Assembly: GCA_030490835.1 (NCBI GenBank)
Contig: CM059973.1
Span: 88,433,641-88,497,640, forward strand
DNA length: 64,000 nucleotides
Reading direction: 5' to 3'
Source of the DNA: Annona cherimola
Taxonomy: Eukaryota; Streptophyta; Magnoliopsida; Magnoliales; Annonaceae
Shown here piece by piece: positions 1-16,090 of the stretch (its first letter is position 1; each line of letters starts with the position of its first letter). The position numbers and the translations under genes are program-made. Below the pieces are notes generated by a model. That model searched no databases and had not been told where the DNA came from. It saw nothing but the letters and a program-made list of their open reading frames with translations.

Positions 1-562
1 GGAATACAGAAAATTACATGGTCCTAGTAATACGAATATCTGCACAAACCAACACTCCCATATATGAAAGATTTAGATTGAAAAAATGTGAACATTTAAA
101 ATAGAGATTTCACTGCCTGCTTTTGATTTCTGCTCAATAATCTCAAAAGTACTATGCTCCAGATGGACTTCAGCATGTCATGATTTTGTCAAGAAAACAG
201 TTTCACATTGGAAGTGATTGTGAATGATATTATTAGCAAAATTAATGTTTGGAATCTTTTTTAAGCTGATATGAATTGTTAGCAAATGTGATGAGAAGCC
301 TATTATCATGTCCTGAATTTGATACTGAGATGCTCATCATCTGAAAATTTTGCAGCACATCAATTTCTAAGTTGGATGCCCTCAGGAATTCGTCTCATGT
401 TTATCGAGTAGTGAAGCATTAATTTATAATGGCATTCATGGAATCTGCCTCTGAAGAGCTACAACTATTTTCCTTGAGCCAAAAGCATGGCTAACTATTG
501 AACACGAAGTGAGAACATAAGCTAAAAGACAAAACTAGGTTGCACGAAGCATGGCCTTCTTA

Positions 563-3907
<3,345 letters not shown>

Positions 3908-4652
3908 TTATATTCGGCAATCGTCTTCGCCCTCTCTGGTGAGGGAGAAAACCGGATTAAAAGGTTGGTGGGAGTTAATCTTTTCTTTCTTCTCCTTCCT
4001 TTTTTTTTTCGATATCGAGAGAAACAGGTATTGCGTGTTATGGAGAGAAGAAGGAACGGATTGGGCGTCGTTCAAAATTCCTAATTTCCACGGATGTCGA
4101 CGAAGAAATCCAGCAGGTTATCTGCGGTTGAATCGGAAGCCCTGTTCTTGCATGATCTTTTGGTGGTTTTGATTTATGGTGGGAGGAATGACATGAGAGA
4201 AAAGCCACGACAGATACTGTTTCGTTTCGGTGATGTCTCTGTTGTTCTTTCGAGGATTTTGACTGTGATTGGATTTGTATCCGTCTCCTTTTGCAGCATT
4301 TAAAACAGGATTATTGGGTGGGAGAAGATGGTTTTTGACATTGATAGGTTGGATTTAGAAAAATGATTTCGGCGACAATGAGGAAGAATTTTCAACTTCG
4401 TTTATATATATATATATATGGAGCGGGGAAGCTGACAAAACCGACAGCTCCCCAGAACAGGGAAGGAAGCTGGTTGCTGGGTGCCTCTCTTTAAATTCCG
4501 TGTCGACATTTTCACATTGCCTTCTTTCTAAATGCGCCAGAGAGACAGGATACGCGTCTAAAATTCCTCACAGTCGTAACAATTCGATGGCATACACGTC
4601 TGAGGAAGGAGATCGTGTGCAGTTCCATGCTCGCACGATAGCATCTGGGCGA
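3908..4652. other. Upstream region of the CRK3-like gene; no other gene seen
   Basis: This stretch lies directly 5' of the CRK3-like start codon and should hold its 5' UTR and promoter. It has a T-rich run near 3990-4010 and a TA microsatellite at about 4404-4419. No conserved protein could be read in it. Confidence 0.4.
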
Positions 4653-4899
4653 GGATCGACGGAACGCAGTGCACCCGGGTGCATTCAGCCTCAGTCTACG
4701 GGTACTATAATTTTTTTTAAATTTATTAAAAATGTTATTAATTTTTAAAAAAATTAAAAAATATCTAAAAATTTTCAAAAATAGTAAAAATTAATACATA
4801 TGTTAAATAAATTTATATTAACTATTGTGTAAAAAAAATTTAAAAAAAAAATAAAAATAAATAAGTGTAGTAAGCCCTGGTGCATAGGATTGGGTCGAC
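4653..4899. mobile_element. Long-inverted-repeat (foldback) element, Mutator-MITE-like family M1
   Basis: The arms are inverted copies of each other. The tips resemble TCGACGGAACGCAGTGCACC and TCGACCCAATCCTATGCACC. The core carries the M1 hallmark ATTTAACATATG beside TTTTTACTATTTTTG. The left tip holds the perfect palindrome TGCACCCGGGTGCA at 4670-4683. No target duplication was recognised, so the ends are approximate. Confidence 0.6.
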
Positions 4900-5397
4900 A
4901 CAGTGAAATGGCAGCAGCAGCGGCTGACATGTAATAATACAAGCCGTGCACTGTTGTATGGGTACAGTGCATGCTCTGTGCCTCTGTCCCGATCGTCACT
5001 GATATGTGAGGTGTGTTATAAATTTTCCACGAACCCCCGTGATCGACTTTCCGTGTTTGGGAAATTCCTCCGACCACATTAATCGTAATAATATTCTTGA
5101 AATATTTTTATACTATAAATAGTCGGGTTTTTCTTTTCTTTTTTTCACGGTATCCATAAAAAATCAAATAAATTCGTAAAATGGCTAAATTTTACTTGGA
5201 AAATATCTAAGTGGAGTATACACCTTTACAGAAAAAAAAATTTCATGATAAATCGCGATTTTTTTTGGACAGCTATATGAGATCGGGGCGCTCGATGGAC
5301 TCCTTACAAATTACTTCCAAAAAATTGTTCAAGATTAGGTAATTTAATGGAGTAGATTATATATAAGTGTATTTGAAAGGTTATACTATTCCATTAA

Positions 5398-5677
5398 GGG
5401 TGTGTTTGTCAATTGATAGAAAATGTTAAGTTAAAACTTTTCAATCTAAAACTTTTTACTATTCACAACTATCATATTTTTTAATTATTTTTTCGCATTT
5501 TCTTATACAACTACTCTACTTTTCAATCATTTCTACACAACTATCCACGCAACTAACCTATCTATTTTAACTTTATCCTCTTTACTATTCATTATTATCT
5601 CTATCATCTCACATCATTTGATAAATTTTACTTTCTAAAATTTTTCATCAAAAATTTTATTCATTACCAAACACACC
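5398..5677. mobile_element. Tourist-like MITE (family T1)
   Basis: Starts GGGTGTGTTTG and ends CCAAACACACC in inverted orientation, with the T1 interior between them. The size is about 280 bp. It contains no coding potential. Confidence 0.7.
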
Positions 5678-5987
5678 ATACATATAAACTTCCACGCACG
5701 CGGCATGCCTCCCTTCTCCTCCGTAAAATCTTGAATTTGGGAGGAGATGTTTTAACAAATTTTTAATTAATATTTATATTTTATGACAACTGAAATTATA
5801 ATAAATTCCATTCATGAGCCTTACAATATGGATAAAGTTTTTCCTATAAAGACCGTCGTACAAGGGAATCAGTAATCATATCAGGAAAAAAATTATAAAA
5901 CTACTTCCATAATGATGAAAATCGAACTCCAGTGTGTTGCAAGCAAGTCACCAGCATTACCATAAAAGGGGGCATCTAACATTTTTT

Positions 5988-6268
5988 TTTTTTGAAAAAG
6001 GAAACAACCTATCCCACCACCCTATAGCTCATCTAGGGCGAATGGATAGGAAGAACCAAGATTCATTTCCAAAAAATTGTCTATACAAATTTTCACATGA
6101 ATAGCTTGGGGGGGATGCCCCACCAAACATGATGATCCATAGATAACTGAGAAAGAGAATCGGCCAAAGCATGAGCCACAGCATTGCCTTGCCGAAGTAC
6201 ATGATGAGCAGAAACATGGGGAGAAAGAGAGAGAATAGCCTTGATCTTATCAACAATAACCCCAACAA
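5988..6268 (-). pseudogene. 5'-truncated LINE with RNase H-like 3' end
   Basis: The minus-strand reading includes VLRQGNAVAHALADSLSQ and a terminal IPP, typical of the C-terminal RNase H (RVT_3) domain of plant LINEs. A poly(A) tract on the minus strand (T run at 5982-5993) ends it. The 11-bp sequence TAACATTTTTT flanks both sides (about 5977-5987 and 6269-6279), as expected for target-primed reverse transcription. Only the last ~90 codons arrived, so it is a dead-on-arrival copy. Confidence 0.75.
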
Positions 6269-6338
6269 TAACATTTTTTAATATAACATGCACCTAGCCT
6301 TTTCAATTCTCAAGGTAATTTTTTAAAGTTTCAATACA

Positions 6339-6613
6339 AGGCATGTTTGTTTTAAAAAAAAATTTCAATCTAAATTTTTTTACTTTTTATAATTATCATA
6401 TTTTAAAATTATTTCATTATATCTTCCTGTACAACTATCTTATTTTTTAATCGTTTATACAGAACTACTCATATAATTAACCTGTCTATTTTAATTTTAT
6501 TTTCCTTATACTTCATCATTACATATATTTGATCACACCATATTCTATCAATTTATCAACTTATGCATTAAAAATTTTTTATCTAAAAATTTTACCATTT
6601 TCCAAACACACCC
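6339..6613. mobile_element. Tourist-like MITE (family T1)
   Basis: The right terminus CCAAACACACCC is followed by TTA, matching the family TNA target. The interior follows the T1 order. The left terminus has diverged to GGCATGTTTGTTTT. Confidence 0.65.
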
Positions 6614-6699
6614 TTATAATTCGTCTAAAGTGCAATTAATGCGAGATTTTTTATTACCGCAAAAAATGTCACTAAGTTTTCTTGATCTTAAACATGTAT

Positions 6700-6935
6700 A
6701 AATGCTATCATGGCTTTGCCTAAGTAGTCACGACTTCACCCATACACAACGTTGAGCTGTGTTCGACTCGTGCCCAGCGCACATGGCAATAGCCTTTGGG
6801 CAAAGAGGTGTATTGATAGTAATATTTCTCCATGCTATGAGGATTTATTTACCCCCCTCAATTGGTAGGGGTATTATTTTCGGTTTCTCCATGTTATAAG
6901 GATTTATATGTATTAATTTGTAATATCAAATGACT
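6700..6935 (+). mobile_element. Possible tRNA-derived SINE
   Basis: A candidate A box (TGGCTTTGCCTAAGTAGTC) is followed about 35 bases later by a B-box-like GTTCGACTC at 6761-6769, and then by a non-coding AT-rich body. No clean poly(A) tail or target duplication was found, so this is tentative. Confidence 0.4.
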
Positions 6936-7119
6936 TGTATATATACTTAAACATAAAAAAAACTTGCATGTATAAATGTGTAATATCAATTGTTTTTCAA
7001 AATTTTGAAAATAATATATGGTATATAAAATTTTCAAAATGCATTAAAATTTGCACCATATTTATTTTTTGATTTAAAATTTGCACCATATCTAAAGACA
7101 CATAGATGAATACTCTAAG

Positions 7120-7499
7120 GAAGACGACTGAATGCATTAGGTGCGCTTAGCCTTGGTACACCTAAGTGTATTTAACTTTTTTATTGTTTGAAATTTTTTT
7201 ATATAACTATTAAATTAAGTATATTTAACATGTGTATTAAGTTTTACCATATTTGAAAATTTGTAAATATTTTTTTAGATTTATATAAAATTGGTGACAT
7301 TTTTTATAATTTAAAATTACTAAAATATCATTGATTTTAAAAAATTTAAAAAATATATACAAATATACAAAAATGTTAAAACTTAACACACATGTTAAAG
7401 ACATTTAGAACGGTTATATAAATTTTTTTTCAAAAAAATAAAAAATTAGAGTTTTGCACTCTAACCTAGGTGCGCCTAAATGCACAAGAAAAGTACATG
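7120..7499. mobile_element. Long-inverted-repeat element, Mutator-MITE-like family M1
   Basis: The arms of about 170 bp are inverted copies, starting near TGCATTAGGTGCGC on the left and TGCATTTAGGCGCACC on the right. Both carry ATTTAACATGTGT(A/G)TTAAGTTTTA. An imperfect flank match (TACTCTAAG versus TACTTTAAA) may be an eroded 9 bp target duplication. Confidence 0.65.
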
Positions 7500-7579
7500 T
7501 ACTTTAAAATAGTTTAGAAATTTCTCATAAAAATAAACAAAAATACTTTAGAAATTTAAAATAATAAAAATAAAATTAA

Positions 7580-8142
7580 TCATTGTCCGTACAGGATGAT
7601 TCCATGCTAGGGTGTCTCCATTTTCCAATCTAGAGGGCAGCTAGTCATAGAAGCAGCCATGTGGGTAATAAATTCAAGATGCAGACATTTCTACTACGAA
7701 AATGCTGTGGACCCACTCGAAAAGAAGGTTCCGTACTATTTTCAATTTCAACCGTGCAACTCTAGGATCTAGAAGCTCTGCTCTCCCTTAGCGCGAGTGG
7801 AACGTGGCAGCGACTGTAAGCGGCAGTTCAGATTAGATGAGGATGTTCTGTCAAGTCGAGATAAAAATGTACTGAGAAGGCGTAAAATGTACTGAGAAGG
7901 CGCAGTTGAAATAAATAAATTTATTGTATGTAGCTATCGGTAAAAATGATTCTAATGAAAGGATAAAAGTGTAAAAATAATAATTGAAGAAGGAATGATT
8001 AATCATTTTTTTTCATATTCCCAGTTAACAAACGTGCATTAAAATTAAACGAAAAATGAATAAAAGTGGATTGGAAACGAATAAAGTTGTCCTATCATCA
8101 TCCAATTCAAATTGTTGACCCTAAATAATTGATCTCAGTTTA
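7580..8142. other. Non-repetitive intergenic stretch, no gene seen
   Basis: Slightly GC-richer than its surroundings between 7590 and 7860. It includes a short tandem duplication of AAAATGTACTGAGAAGGCG near 7863-7902. No open frame resembles a known protein. Confidence 0.3.
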
Positions 8143-8407
8143 GGGTGACCTTTGGTACCGTTTAAGTGTGGGAAATATGAGTTTTCCATGGTATTTGATT
8201 TTCTAATACCAATCATTACTCTGTCAATTACACAATTTTTTTCATTTTTTATCCTTACATTCTAATCATTTTCCCTACCAACTACATATAACAAACTTAT
8301 TTATTCCAACTACACATCTATTATTTCTTATCAATCACACATTTCTCAAAATATTCTCTTTTTCATTTCCCACAATCCCACCGTTTTACACATTACCAAA
8401 CGTCCCC
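8143..8407. mobile_element. MITE family T2
   Basis: Starts GGGTGACCTTTGGTA and ends TACCAAACGTCCCC, an imperfect terminal inverted repeat. The T2 interior includes TTTCCATGG, CCAACTACATATA and TCAATCACACATTTCTCAAA. It is about 265 bp long and non-coding. Confidence 0.6.
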
Positions 8408-9103
8408 TAGATCATAATACTCTATGTAAGTGGAACTTGCTCTTCATATTTATAAGTAGGGTAGCATATCTTTATATTATTTGTATGTTGTGTTTTCTAT
8501 ATTCACAAGCTTTAATATAAGCTTAGTATATTATATAAGTGATTTAAAAAAAAAATTATATAAGTGCTTTATATACATATAACTTTTTTTAAAAAAAAAG
8601 CTCTTAGTGTTGATGGTTTTAGTTCGTGTTTTTCATTGAATATCATTGTCTCTTATTGCTATTGGCATGGGTATTGTTGATCTATTTAATAAAAATCTAA
8701 ATAAATTAATCGAGATGCTTGATTGTATCATAAAAAATCTTGTAAGTACGGTTATAAGATTAAAAAAAAAACTCTAAAATTTAGGCTACTAAGAAATGAA
8801 ATGAAAATGTAATAATGTGCATTAGAAATAAAAAAGTCACATTGAAAAATATACACTATTGCATTAATTGTGTATTATATGACAGAGCAATACCACGATT
8901 TTTTGGAAGGCATGCATAGCTTGCGAAAATAGGGTTGCATAATGGACATCAAAGACAATCTGCCATGAATCGTTATGGAATGGCTGAAGACTCAAAACTT
9001 GAAATAACTGTTTTGCTGAGTTTGCTCCCGCTCCATGACATTTTTGAAAAGTTTTACATAATCGGCAAAGTTTTCTTGATTTCCAAACAGTCCAAAAGTA
9101 AAT

Positions 9104-9378
9104 GGGGTTTGATTTGTTGCACCAAGGTGTATTTAACTCATTTTTTAAATTTTTTCGAAATTTTTTTTATAAGATTGTTAATCTAAGTGTATTAAACTTG
9201 AGTATAAATTTATTAATTTTGGAGATTTTTAAATATTTTTTTGAATTTTTAAAATTAGTGGCGGTTTTAGTAAATTTAAATATATTTAAATTAACATCTA
9301 TATAGAAAATTTTCAAATAAAGGCATTTATACGGGGGTACAAAAGCTAAGTGCACTCAAGTGCATACAATCAAGATCC
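9104..9378. mobile_element. Mutator-type MITE (family M1) with 9 bp target duplication
   Basis: The element lies between two perfect copies of AAAGTAAAT (9095-9103 and 9379-9387). Its tips are imperfect inverted repeats containing TTGATTTGTTGCACC and TTGATTGTATGCACT. The core carries the M1 hallmark TTTTGGAGATTTTTAAATAT. A 9 bp duplication with long inverted repeats is typical of Mutator-like elements. Confidence 0.75.
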
Positions 9379-9594
9379 AAAGTAAATCAACATCATCGAT
9401 ATAAATATATTTATTTACATTATTTTTATTTTAAGTTAAAATAAAAATATATAAAAATAATAGATTACCGATTGAGCAACCCCTATTTATAACAGTTTGT
9501 CTTTAATCATTAAAAACACATGTAGCTAGGATTTAACCTCTATGTCTCCGTGGTTTACTCCGTTTCTATATCTTTCTTTTGTTTTTGTTGTTGT

Positions 9595-9800
9595 CAAGTA
9601 AGATGAAAAAATATAGGAATGTGGGAAATATAAAATAAAATATTTTGAAAATGGTGTAATTGATAGCAAATGATAGAAATAGAGTTGAAACAAATAAAAT
9701 TGTTATAAGAAAAAAAAAAAAGAGCAAAAGTGAAAAAATAAAAAAAATTGATGGTAAAATCATGTATTGAAAAACATGCTCCGGTACAATTACCATGGAA
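9595..9800. mobile_element. MITE family T2, truncated
   Basis: Matches the T2 copy at 18967-19235 through AAAATCATGTATTGAAAAAC, CATGCTCCGGTACAATTACC and ATGGAAAC. One end is missing, so the boundaries are approximate. Confidence 0.45.
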
Positions 9801-10214
9801 ACAACGCCTTTAGCCGTCGAAAACCCGTGCAATTAGGATTTTAAAATTTGTCTCATTGTCACAGGTTTGGAAGATGTCATTGTAGCGTAAATTTATTTGT
9901 CAGATGACTCAGATATCGCATAGTCCAACAAGAAAACAATAAAAAGGTGAGACTGATAGTCCATTTGCAAAGGTTCAAGAGCTACGTGGGTCACCATTGA
10001 TGGTGTAATATGCTTGATGTATGGCTCGGATCTTTCGATACGCCGAAAATGTTGACGGATGCGAAATTTTGCTCTGCTAGAGCATGCGATCTTTCGTATA
10101 TGCATCATAGCTTATCTGCATTTCAAAAGGGTCAGATTTGTGTGTTTCATCGGTTGGGTTTTCCACGTTGAAAAGACGCTTCCAGATGATGAGGGTCCAC
10201 TTGGGGAAGATTAA

Positions 10215-10466
10215 AGGTGTGTTTGATGAGTTTAGTAGGAAACGTTAAAGGGCCAAAAAAAAAGTGAGGAAAGTTTTGAAAATTGTACAAAGATACGATA
10301 CAATAGAAGTAAAGTAAAAAGAAATAAAACGAGTATATGCAAATAATTGAAATAGGAGTATAAATTAAAAAAAAAAGCAAGGTACTTAAAGTGAATAAAA
10401 TAATTAAAATACATGAAAAATTAATTTTTTCTTTTTCTTTTTGCTCACACACAATACCAAACACTC
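10215..10466. mobile_element. MITE, T1/T2-like
   Basis: Starts GGTGTGTTTGATGAG and ends AATACCAAACACTC, an imperfect inverted repeat around a non-coding AT-rich body of about 250 bp. It appears intermediate between T1 and T2. Confidence 0.5.
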
Positions 10467-10538
10467 ATAAATATGCATTTGGAAGAAGGAAAAATTATGG
10501 TAAGTCTTCCATATAAATATGATAATGTGCACTATAAT

Positions 10539-13500
10539 TGTGGCACCCCCGACCTGAGGCTCTGGAGCCTTACTATGGGATCGTTTTCGATTGGTAAATG
10601 TGACACAGGATTGTTGCCCTAATCACGTGGCGGGAATTTTTTAAAATTTGATTTTTTTATATCAATTTCGTTTAGCGGATTTTTTTTTTCATTTCATTCT
10701 TTTATAGTAATTGATTATACCCATATTATTAACACGAGAGCACTTGCTCACGAGATCACCTGCTCAATTCAACAAAAATTATCTAAATCTAGTATCAACA
10801 TTTAGAGATCACCTTACTTTCAGTTTACACGAAATCATACATTTAACCTTTAAATTCGTATGGAGTTTAGAACATGCCAACCTATTTATCAAAACTATCC
10901 TCAATTTGATTACCATTCATCCCACACACAGTTTCTATCCATACTATAAATACAGATAAGATATAACATTAAAATTATCTCAATGGAACCTTTCTTTCTT
11001 CTCCTTTCTTGTACTGCATCTGTCTAGGGTTGGAAAAACGAAACCTAAGTGATTAACTCAATAAGCAAATATTTTTTTTGTAACACTTTCCTATGGACAA
11101 TTCATGGAAGCAATTGCATATAAACATTTTTATGAAACCTTTACACGTCCAAATCTTGGGATTTTCATAAACAAAATGTATGCAAATGCTTTCATTTCCA
11201 TTCGGTAGTAACACTTACCAAATGATCATCTACCCATAGAAAAGAAAACTTTTATTCAAACATAACCACTCATATGTTGGCACGCTAGCTAGGCGATCAT
11301 CAATTCATTCTTCTCCCATTTCAGGGAGAGCGCCGCCATCCCTGGAGCCTTAACGACTTGGTCACATATAAAGGAGGGCCAATTATGCATTCACCCCTAC
11401 ATGGACCTAATACCGGATCTTTGCGTGCACCATGCATCATTCACATTCATATTCATAATCTCATGCTAGCATGATTTTATAGATTAACACAATGATCATT
11501 CTCTTTATTCTTTCAATTTGAGGGCTTGACATAATTATTTTATCACAATTGAGAAATAGTATTCATAATACATTTTTAGGATGGTCATCCTTAAACATTA
11601 TTTGAATAAAATGAGCAATAAGTCATTCAATCATTTGAAAAGCTAAGCGATTTCAAGGCATTTGCATCTAATAAATCATTTAATCATTCGAAAGTAAACA
11701 ATTTTCAAATATATTAGTATTTGAGACAAATGACATTTTTAAAAGTTTTGCTTGATTTCAAATATTATTTTATAAAAGTATCAAGCTTTCTATAAAAAAT
11801 TCTTTCGAAATAGATTTTCGAAGGGCTTGCTTACCTGTGGGAAGTTTAACTGGTTCCCTCAGCTTTTTCCTTGCCTTTTCCTAAACAAGCTAAAATAATC
11901 ACTTGCACATTTATATAATAACATATGCTTTCAATGCTTTATCCTTTTTATTAATTCATATTTATCACTTAATCTCAACCCTCTTATGGTCTATATCAAA
12001 CCAACTTTAGTAAATTCTTTTATTTGAGATAAACTTTTCCTAACTCTTTAGTCTCAATGTTTACATCACCTAATTGCAACTCGCATTTGATTCTTGCAAG
12101 TTAATTTTAATAGTTTTTTTCATGTTTATAATCTCAACGGTTAATTACTTCTTCTATCAAAATCTAAATCTCGGGTGTTAAACTTTTGTATTTACTTAAA
12201 TCTTTCATCCTTAATTCATTTCAAGTCATTTGCAATTAACATTTCTGAAATTTATACCCATTTTCCAAAACAGCCCTTTACACCCTACATTGGTCTTAAA
12301 TCTTTCTCAAGTTGCACTTTTTGCATACCCATTTGCCACATTATTAATTGTCAATACTTATAACCATTTCAAGGGTTAACATAATTTCTTATAAATTTCT
12401 GGAATTCTCATCCCTCATTAATACAGCCCTATCTAGCCTTAATTCTACTAAGTTTTGTTCCCCTACTTATAGCTCAACTCAAGATACACGTAAAAATCCT
12501 TGATCACGAACTCTTTAAATCCAAAATTTAACACACTCCATCTATTTAATCATGGGATTAATATATATATATATATACAGAATTTTGCTTCCATTATATC
12601 TAGCTTTGGACGTCCATACCTATGTATATATACATGATTTATTTCACACTTGTAATCATCAATACATAACCTATATAATAGCTTATCTTGCTTAGACATT
12701 TATCAAGCATTCAAGGAGCTATTTAATCATACTTTAAATATTTATAAACCATCATAATATTAAACTTAAACCAAAAATAGCTTGGGCAATCAAATGCAAA
12801 TTTCAGAAATTTATAACCAACTCATATCAAGGGGTGTCCCACCCCATTAAATGCATAAAAACATATCAATAAATGCTATATATAAAATTCCTTAACTTGT
12901 TGTAATTTAATTAGACCATAACATTCATACGTAGTTGGGTATCATTTAAACATAGCATGGGCTAGAAATTTATAAATGAGCTTACTATTTTGGTCGTCAA
13001 TATTATCATATATACTAAAAATTAAAATTTTTAAATTCCCACATCTATATGTCATTAAGGGTAACTACTTACCTGAAATTTTGAAGATAAATTTCCCTTT
13101 CTTGAAACCATCCAAGCTGCCCTTGTTGTTGTTCTTTTTTTTTTCTTCCCCTAGCAAGCTGAAGCCGTCCACCCCCTTGCTGCCTTTCTATTTATATTGC
13201 TGCTGAATTTTATCTCTTAATGTCACCTCATAAATCACATTATATATTCACAATTTTAGTGTTTAATTGCTGCTTAAATCATAGACCTTCATCTTGCTTT
13301 ATTGCTGCAATTTTCGTCTTTTTGTTAACTTAGTTTCTACCCCATTAACATGTTGTCCACGTCCTCTATGTGCTATCCTTTCATTTAATTTTTTATTTTA
13401 TTTTAATTATCAAAAAATCTCTTAAAATCCCTTACTAAGACATGTCCAAAGTGAGCTGCCCAAATTAATTTTTCACTTTTTATTTTAGTCGACCTTTTTG

Positions 13501-14192
13501 CTCCACAACTCACTCTAGCTTGACACCTCATTTGGGGGTACCTAAAGTCAACTTTGACTTTTCCATTCTCATCATGACAAGCTACTTTTTAGAACTTATA
13601 AATCAATGGTAATTAAAGGGATTAATTATGACATTACCCATCCCTAATTGTAATGTGGTTTAGGGTTTTCTAACAAAGTTTAACATATTCTAATCCATTC
13701 ATCATTTAGGGCACCTTAACTTAGTCATACATACAAAATCTCACGTCAAAATGATAAATATATACTAAGTTATTAGCAAAATAAAAATAATTCATGAAAT
13801 TTCATAAGATTCCTAGTCATTTAACAACCTTCTAATTAATATTTTTATGATCCAAACCGTTCATTACGTAGAACATACCAACTTAGGCTTTCTCCTAAAA
13901 TTTCATGTAATTTCACCTTGTATATCATAAGATATGAATTCATAAATCACTTAATCACAATTAAAATGAAAATATGGCATTAATTATCATGCCACCTCAC
14001 CATCTCTACATTTAGTTTGTCTTTTAGTGCACACTTTTCTAAGTTAATCAAAATGATTAACTTAATCACTTTCCATAATTAATCTTCATAATTTCATTCA
14101 TTTAAAGCAAAGGGTAAGTGATTTAACACCATAGACCTTCATACAAACGTCAAATTGCATTTATTAAGATTCAAAGTAATCCAGGTTTCACA
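10539..14192. mobile_element. Putative large solo LTR, about 3.65 kb
   Basis: The segment begins TGTGGCACCCCCGACCTG and ends GGTTTCACA, giving TGTG...CACA ends. The 5 bp word ATAAT directly flanks both sides (10534-10538 and 14193-14197), as expected for LTR retrotransposon integration. The interior is compositionally uniform, poor in G and rich in C, A and T on this strand. It lacks any retroviral coding motif. The TGTGGCACCCCCGACC start resembles plant Ty3/gypsy LTR starts. It could instead be a non-autonomous element with unrecognised LTRs. The duplicated word is AT-rich, so chance is not excluded. Confidence 0.5.
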
Positions 14193-14266
14193 ATAATATA
14201 AGTAATAATTAGAAATAAAGTGAATAAAGTTAGAATAAATAGGATAATTTTATAAAAATATATTAA

Positions 14267-14847
14267 GGGGGTGTTTCTTTACCTGAAAAATTTTCAATTA
14301 AAAATTGTATGGTGTGTTTGGCAAAAGCAAAAACTTTTTAAATTAAATCTTTTTAATTTAAAACTTTTCATTCTTCATAACTATCATATTTTTTAATCAT
14401 TTCATCTTCCCATATAATTATTTTATTTTTCGATTATTTCTACACGACTACATATACAGCTAATCTATCTATTTTAACATTATTCTTTCTACTCCCTATT
14501 ATTATTCTTATTCATCGTTTTCTTCTATTTCAAAAATTCTTACATTAAAAATTTTTCATCCAAAAGTTTTATCATTTCCTAAATACACCATAATTTAAAA
14601 CTTTTCACTTATATAAAAAAACTTTTCACTTTTCACAACTACCTTATTTTTTAATTATTTCGTTAGTTCTTCCTATACGATTATCCTACATTTTAATCAT
14701 TTCTACACAACTACTTATACATCTAATATATCTATTTTAATTTTATTATCTTTACTCATCATCATTACTTCCACCATATCATATCATTTTCTTCTATTTC
14801 AACAACTTTTATACTAAAAATCTTTTATTACTTCTCAAACATATCCT
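14267..14847. mobile_element. Tourist-like MITE T1, interrupted by a second T1 copy
   Basis: The outer copy begins GGGGGTGTTTCTTTACCTG after TTAA and resumes at about 14590 with AATTTAAAACTTTTCACTT. It ends near CTCAAACATATCC. The interruption is the complete T1 copy at 14311-14589. Confidence 0.55.
14311..14589. mobile_element. Tourist-like MITE T1 nested in another T1
   Basis: Starts GGTGTGTTTGGCAAAAGC and ends CCTAAATACACC with a full T1 interior of about 280 bp. It sits inside the outer T1 copy. Confidence 0.6.
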
Positions 14848-15798
14848 AAGAAATAATTATATAGTAGACAAGTATATTGAAAATATAATTATAGAGAAAA
14901 ATATGAGAAAAGGTATTGGATAAAATTTTTTTTCCCACTCGCAAACTTGTTGTGAGTTTGAGAAAAAAAGAAAACAAAAGTTTTTTAAAAACTTTTCCAT
15001 TTGTTTTTCTATATAGCTATCGTATTTTGTAATCATTTCATTTTATTTTTTCAAACAATTATCTTATTTATTTTAAATTTATTATCTTTATTGCTAATCT
15101 TTGGCTCTATTTGATGAGACTTAATTTGCATAAAAATTTTAAACAAGCCATCAATTCTAGCTTTTGAGAAAAGCTAGGTTTCAACTTTCGTGCACAAAAA
15201 TAAGAAAAATGGGCTTTTTATAATTTTATCCAAACATAATTACATATCTTTCTACTAAACTTTTTTCACTTTATGAAGCTAAGCAAGCACTTTATCATAT
15301 CATATTGTATTATACTCTAATTTTTTGATGTGTATATTTATAATCATCTTAATTTTTATTATATTAAAGCTCTAAGATATTCTTACAAATTTGTAGGGGA
15401 GATATATTACTCTCAAATATTTTTTTGAAGAGATACACTGCTCCCATTTTCTTTTTAAGGAGGCACATTGCCCCAGATTCTTTTCTTTAAAATTTTTTAT
15501 TTATTCTTTTATATGCGAAACACTTAAAAATAACTTATAAGTGTGAGTTTGATAAATTAGCAAGAATGTGATAAAAAATTATGACAATAAATAGCGTAAT
15601 AGCGTGATATAAATAAGGTGAACTAAGAAAAAAATTGGTGAAGTAGTTTTTATGTCAAGATATTAAGGAATGATAATTATGATAATTATATAGAAAAATA
15701 TATTAAAAATTATTTTAAAATTTTCCATGACCACGACTCTCTATTGCGTGGGACCCACTGCGTTGAACGTGAAAGTCTCGTCACGTGCCGTATCCTTA

Positions 15799-16090
15799 GG
15801 GTGTGTTTGGTTTTTGGTAAAACTTTTTGATGAAAACTTTTCAGAGTAGAAGTTGTCAAGTTGATAGAAAATGATGTGATATGATAGGGGTAATAATGAG
15901 GTGTAAAGAAAATAAAGTTAAAATAGATAGGGTAGTTGTATGAGTATTTGTGTGAAAATGATTGAAAAGTAGGGTTGTTTATATAGAAAAATGTGAAAAA
16001 ATAATTAAAAAATAAGGTAGTTATGGGAAGTGAAAGGTTTTTGATTGAAAAGTTTTCATTGACATATTTTGTGTGTAACCAAACACACCC
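15799..16090. mobile_element. Tourist-like MITE T1, intact ends and TTA target duplication
   Basis: This is the best-preserved T1 copy. It starts GGGTGTGTTTGGTT and ends AACCAAACACACCC, a perfect terminal inverted repeat of about 14 bp, flanked by TTA on both sides. The TIR motif and the 3 bp TTA duplication fit PIF/Harbinger (Tourist) MITEs. It contains no coding sequence. Confidence 0.85.
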
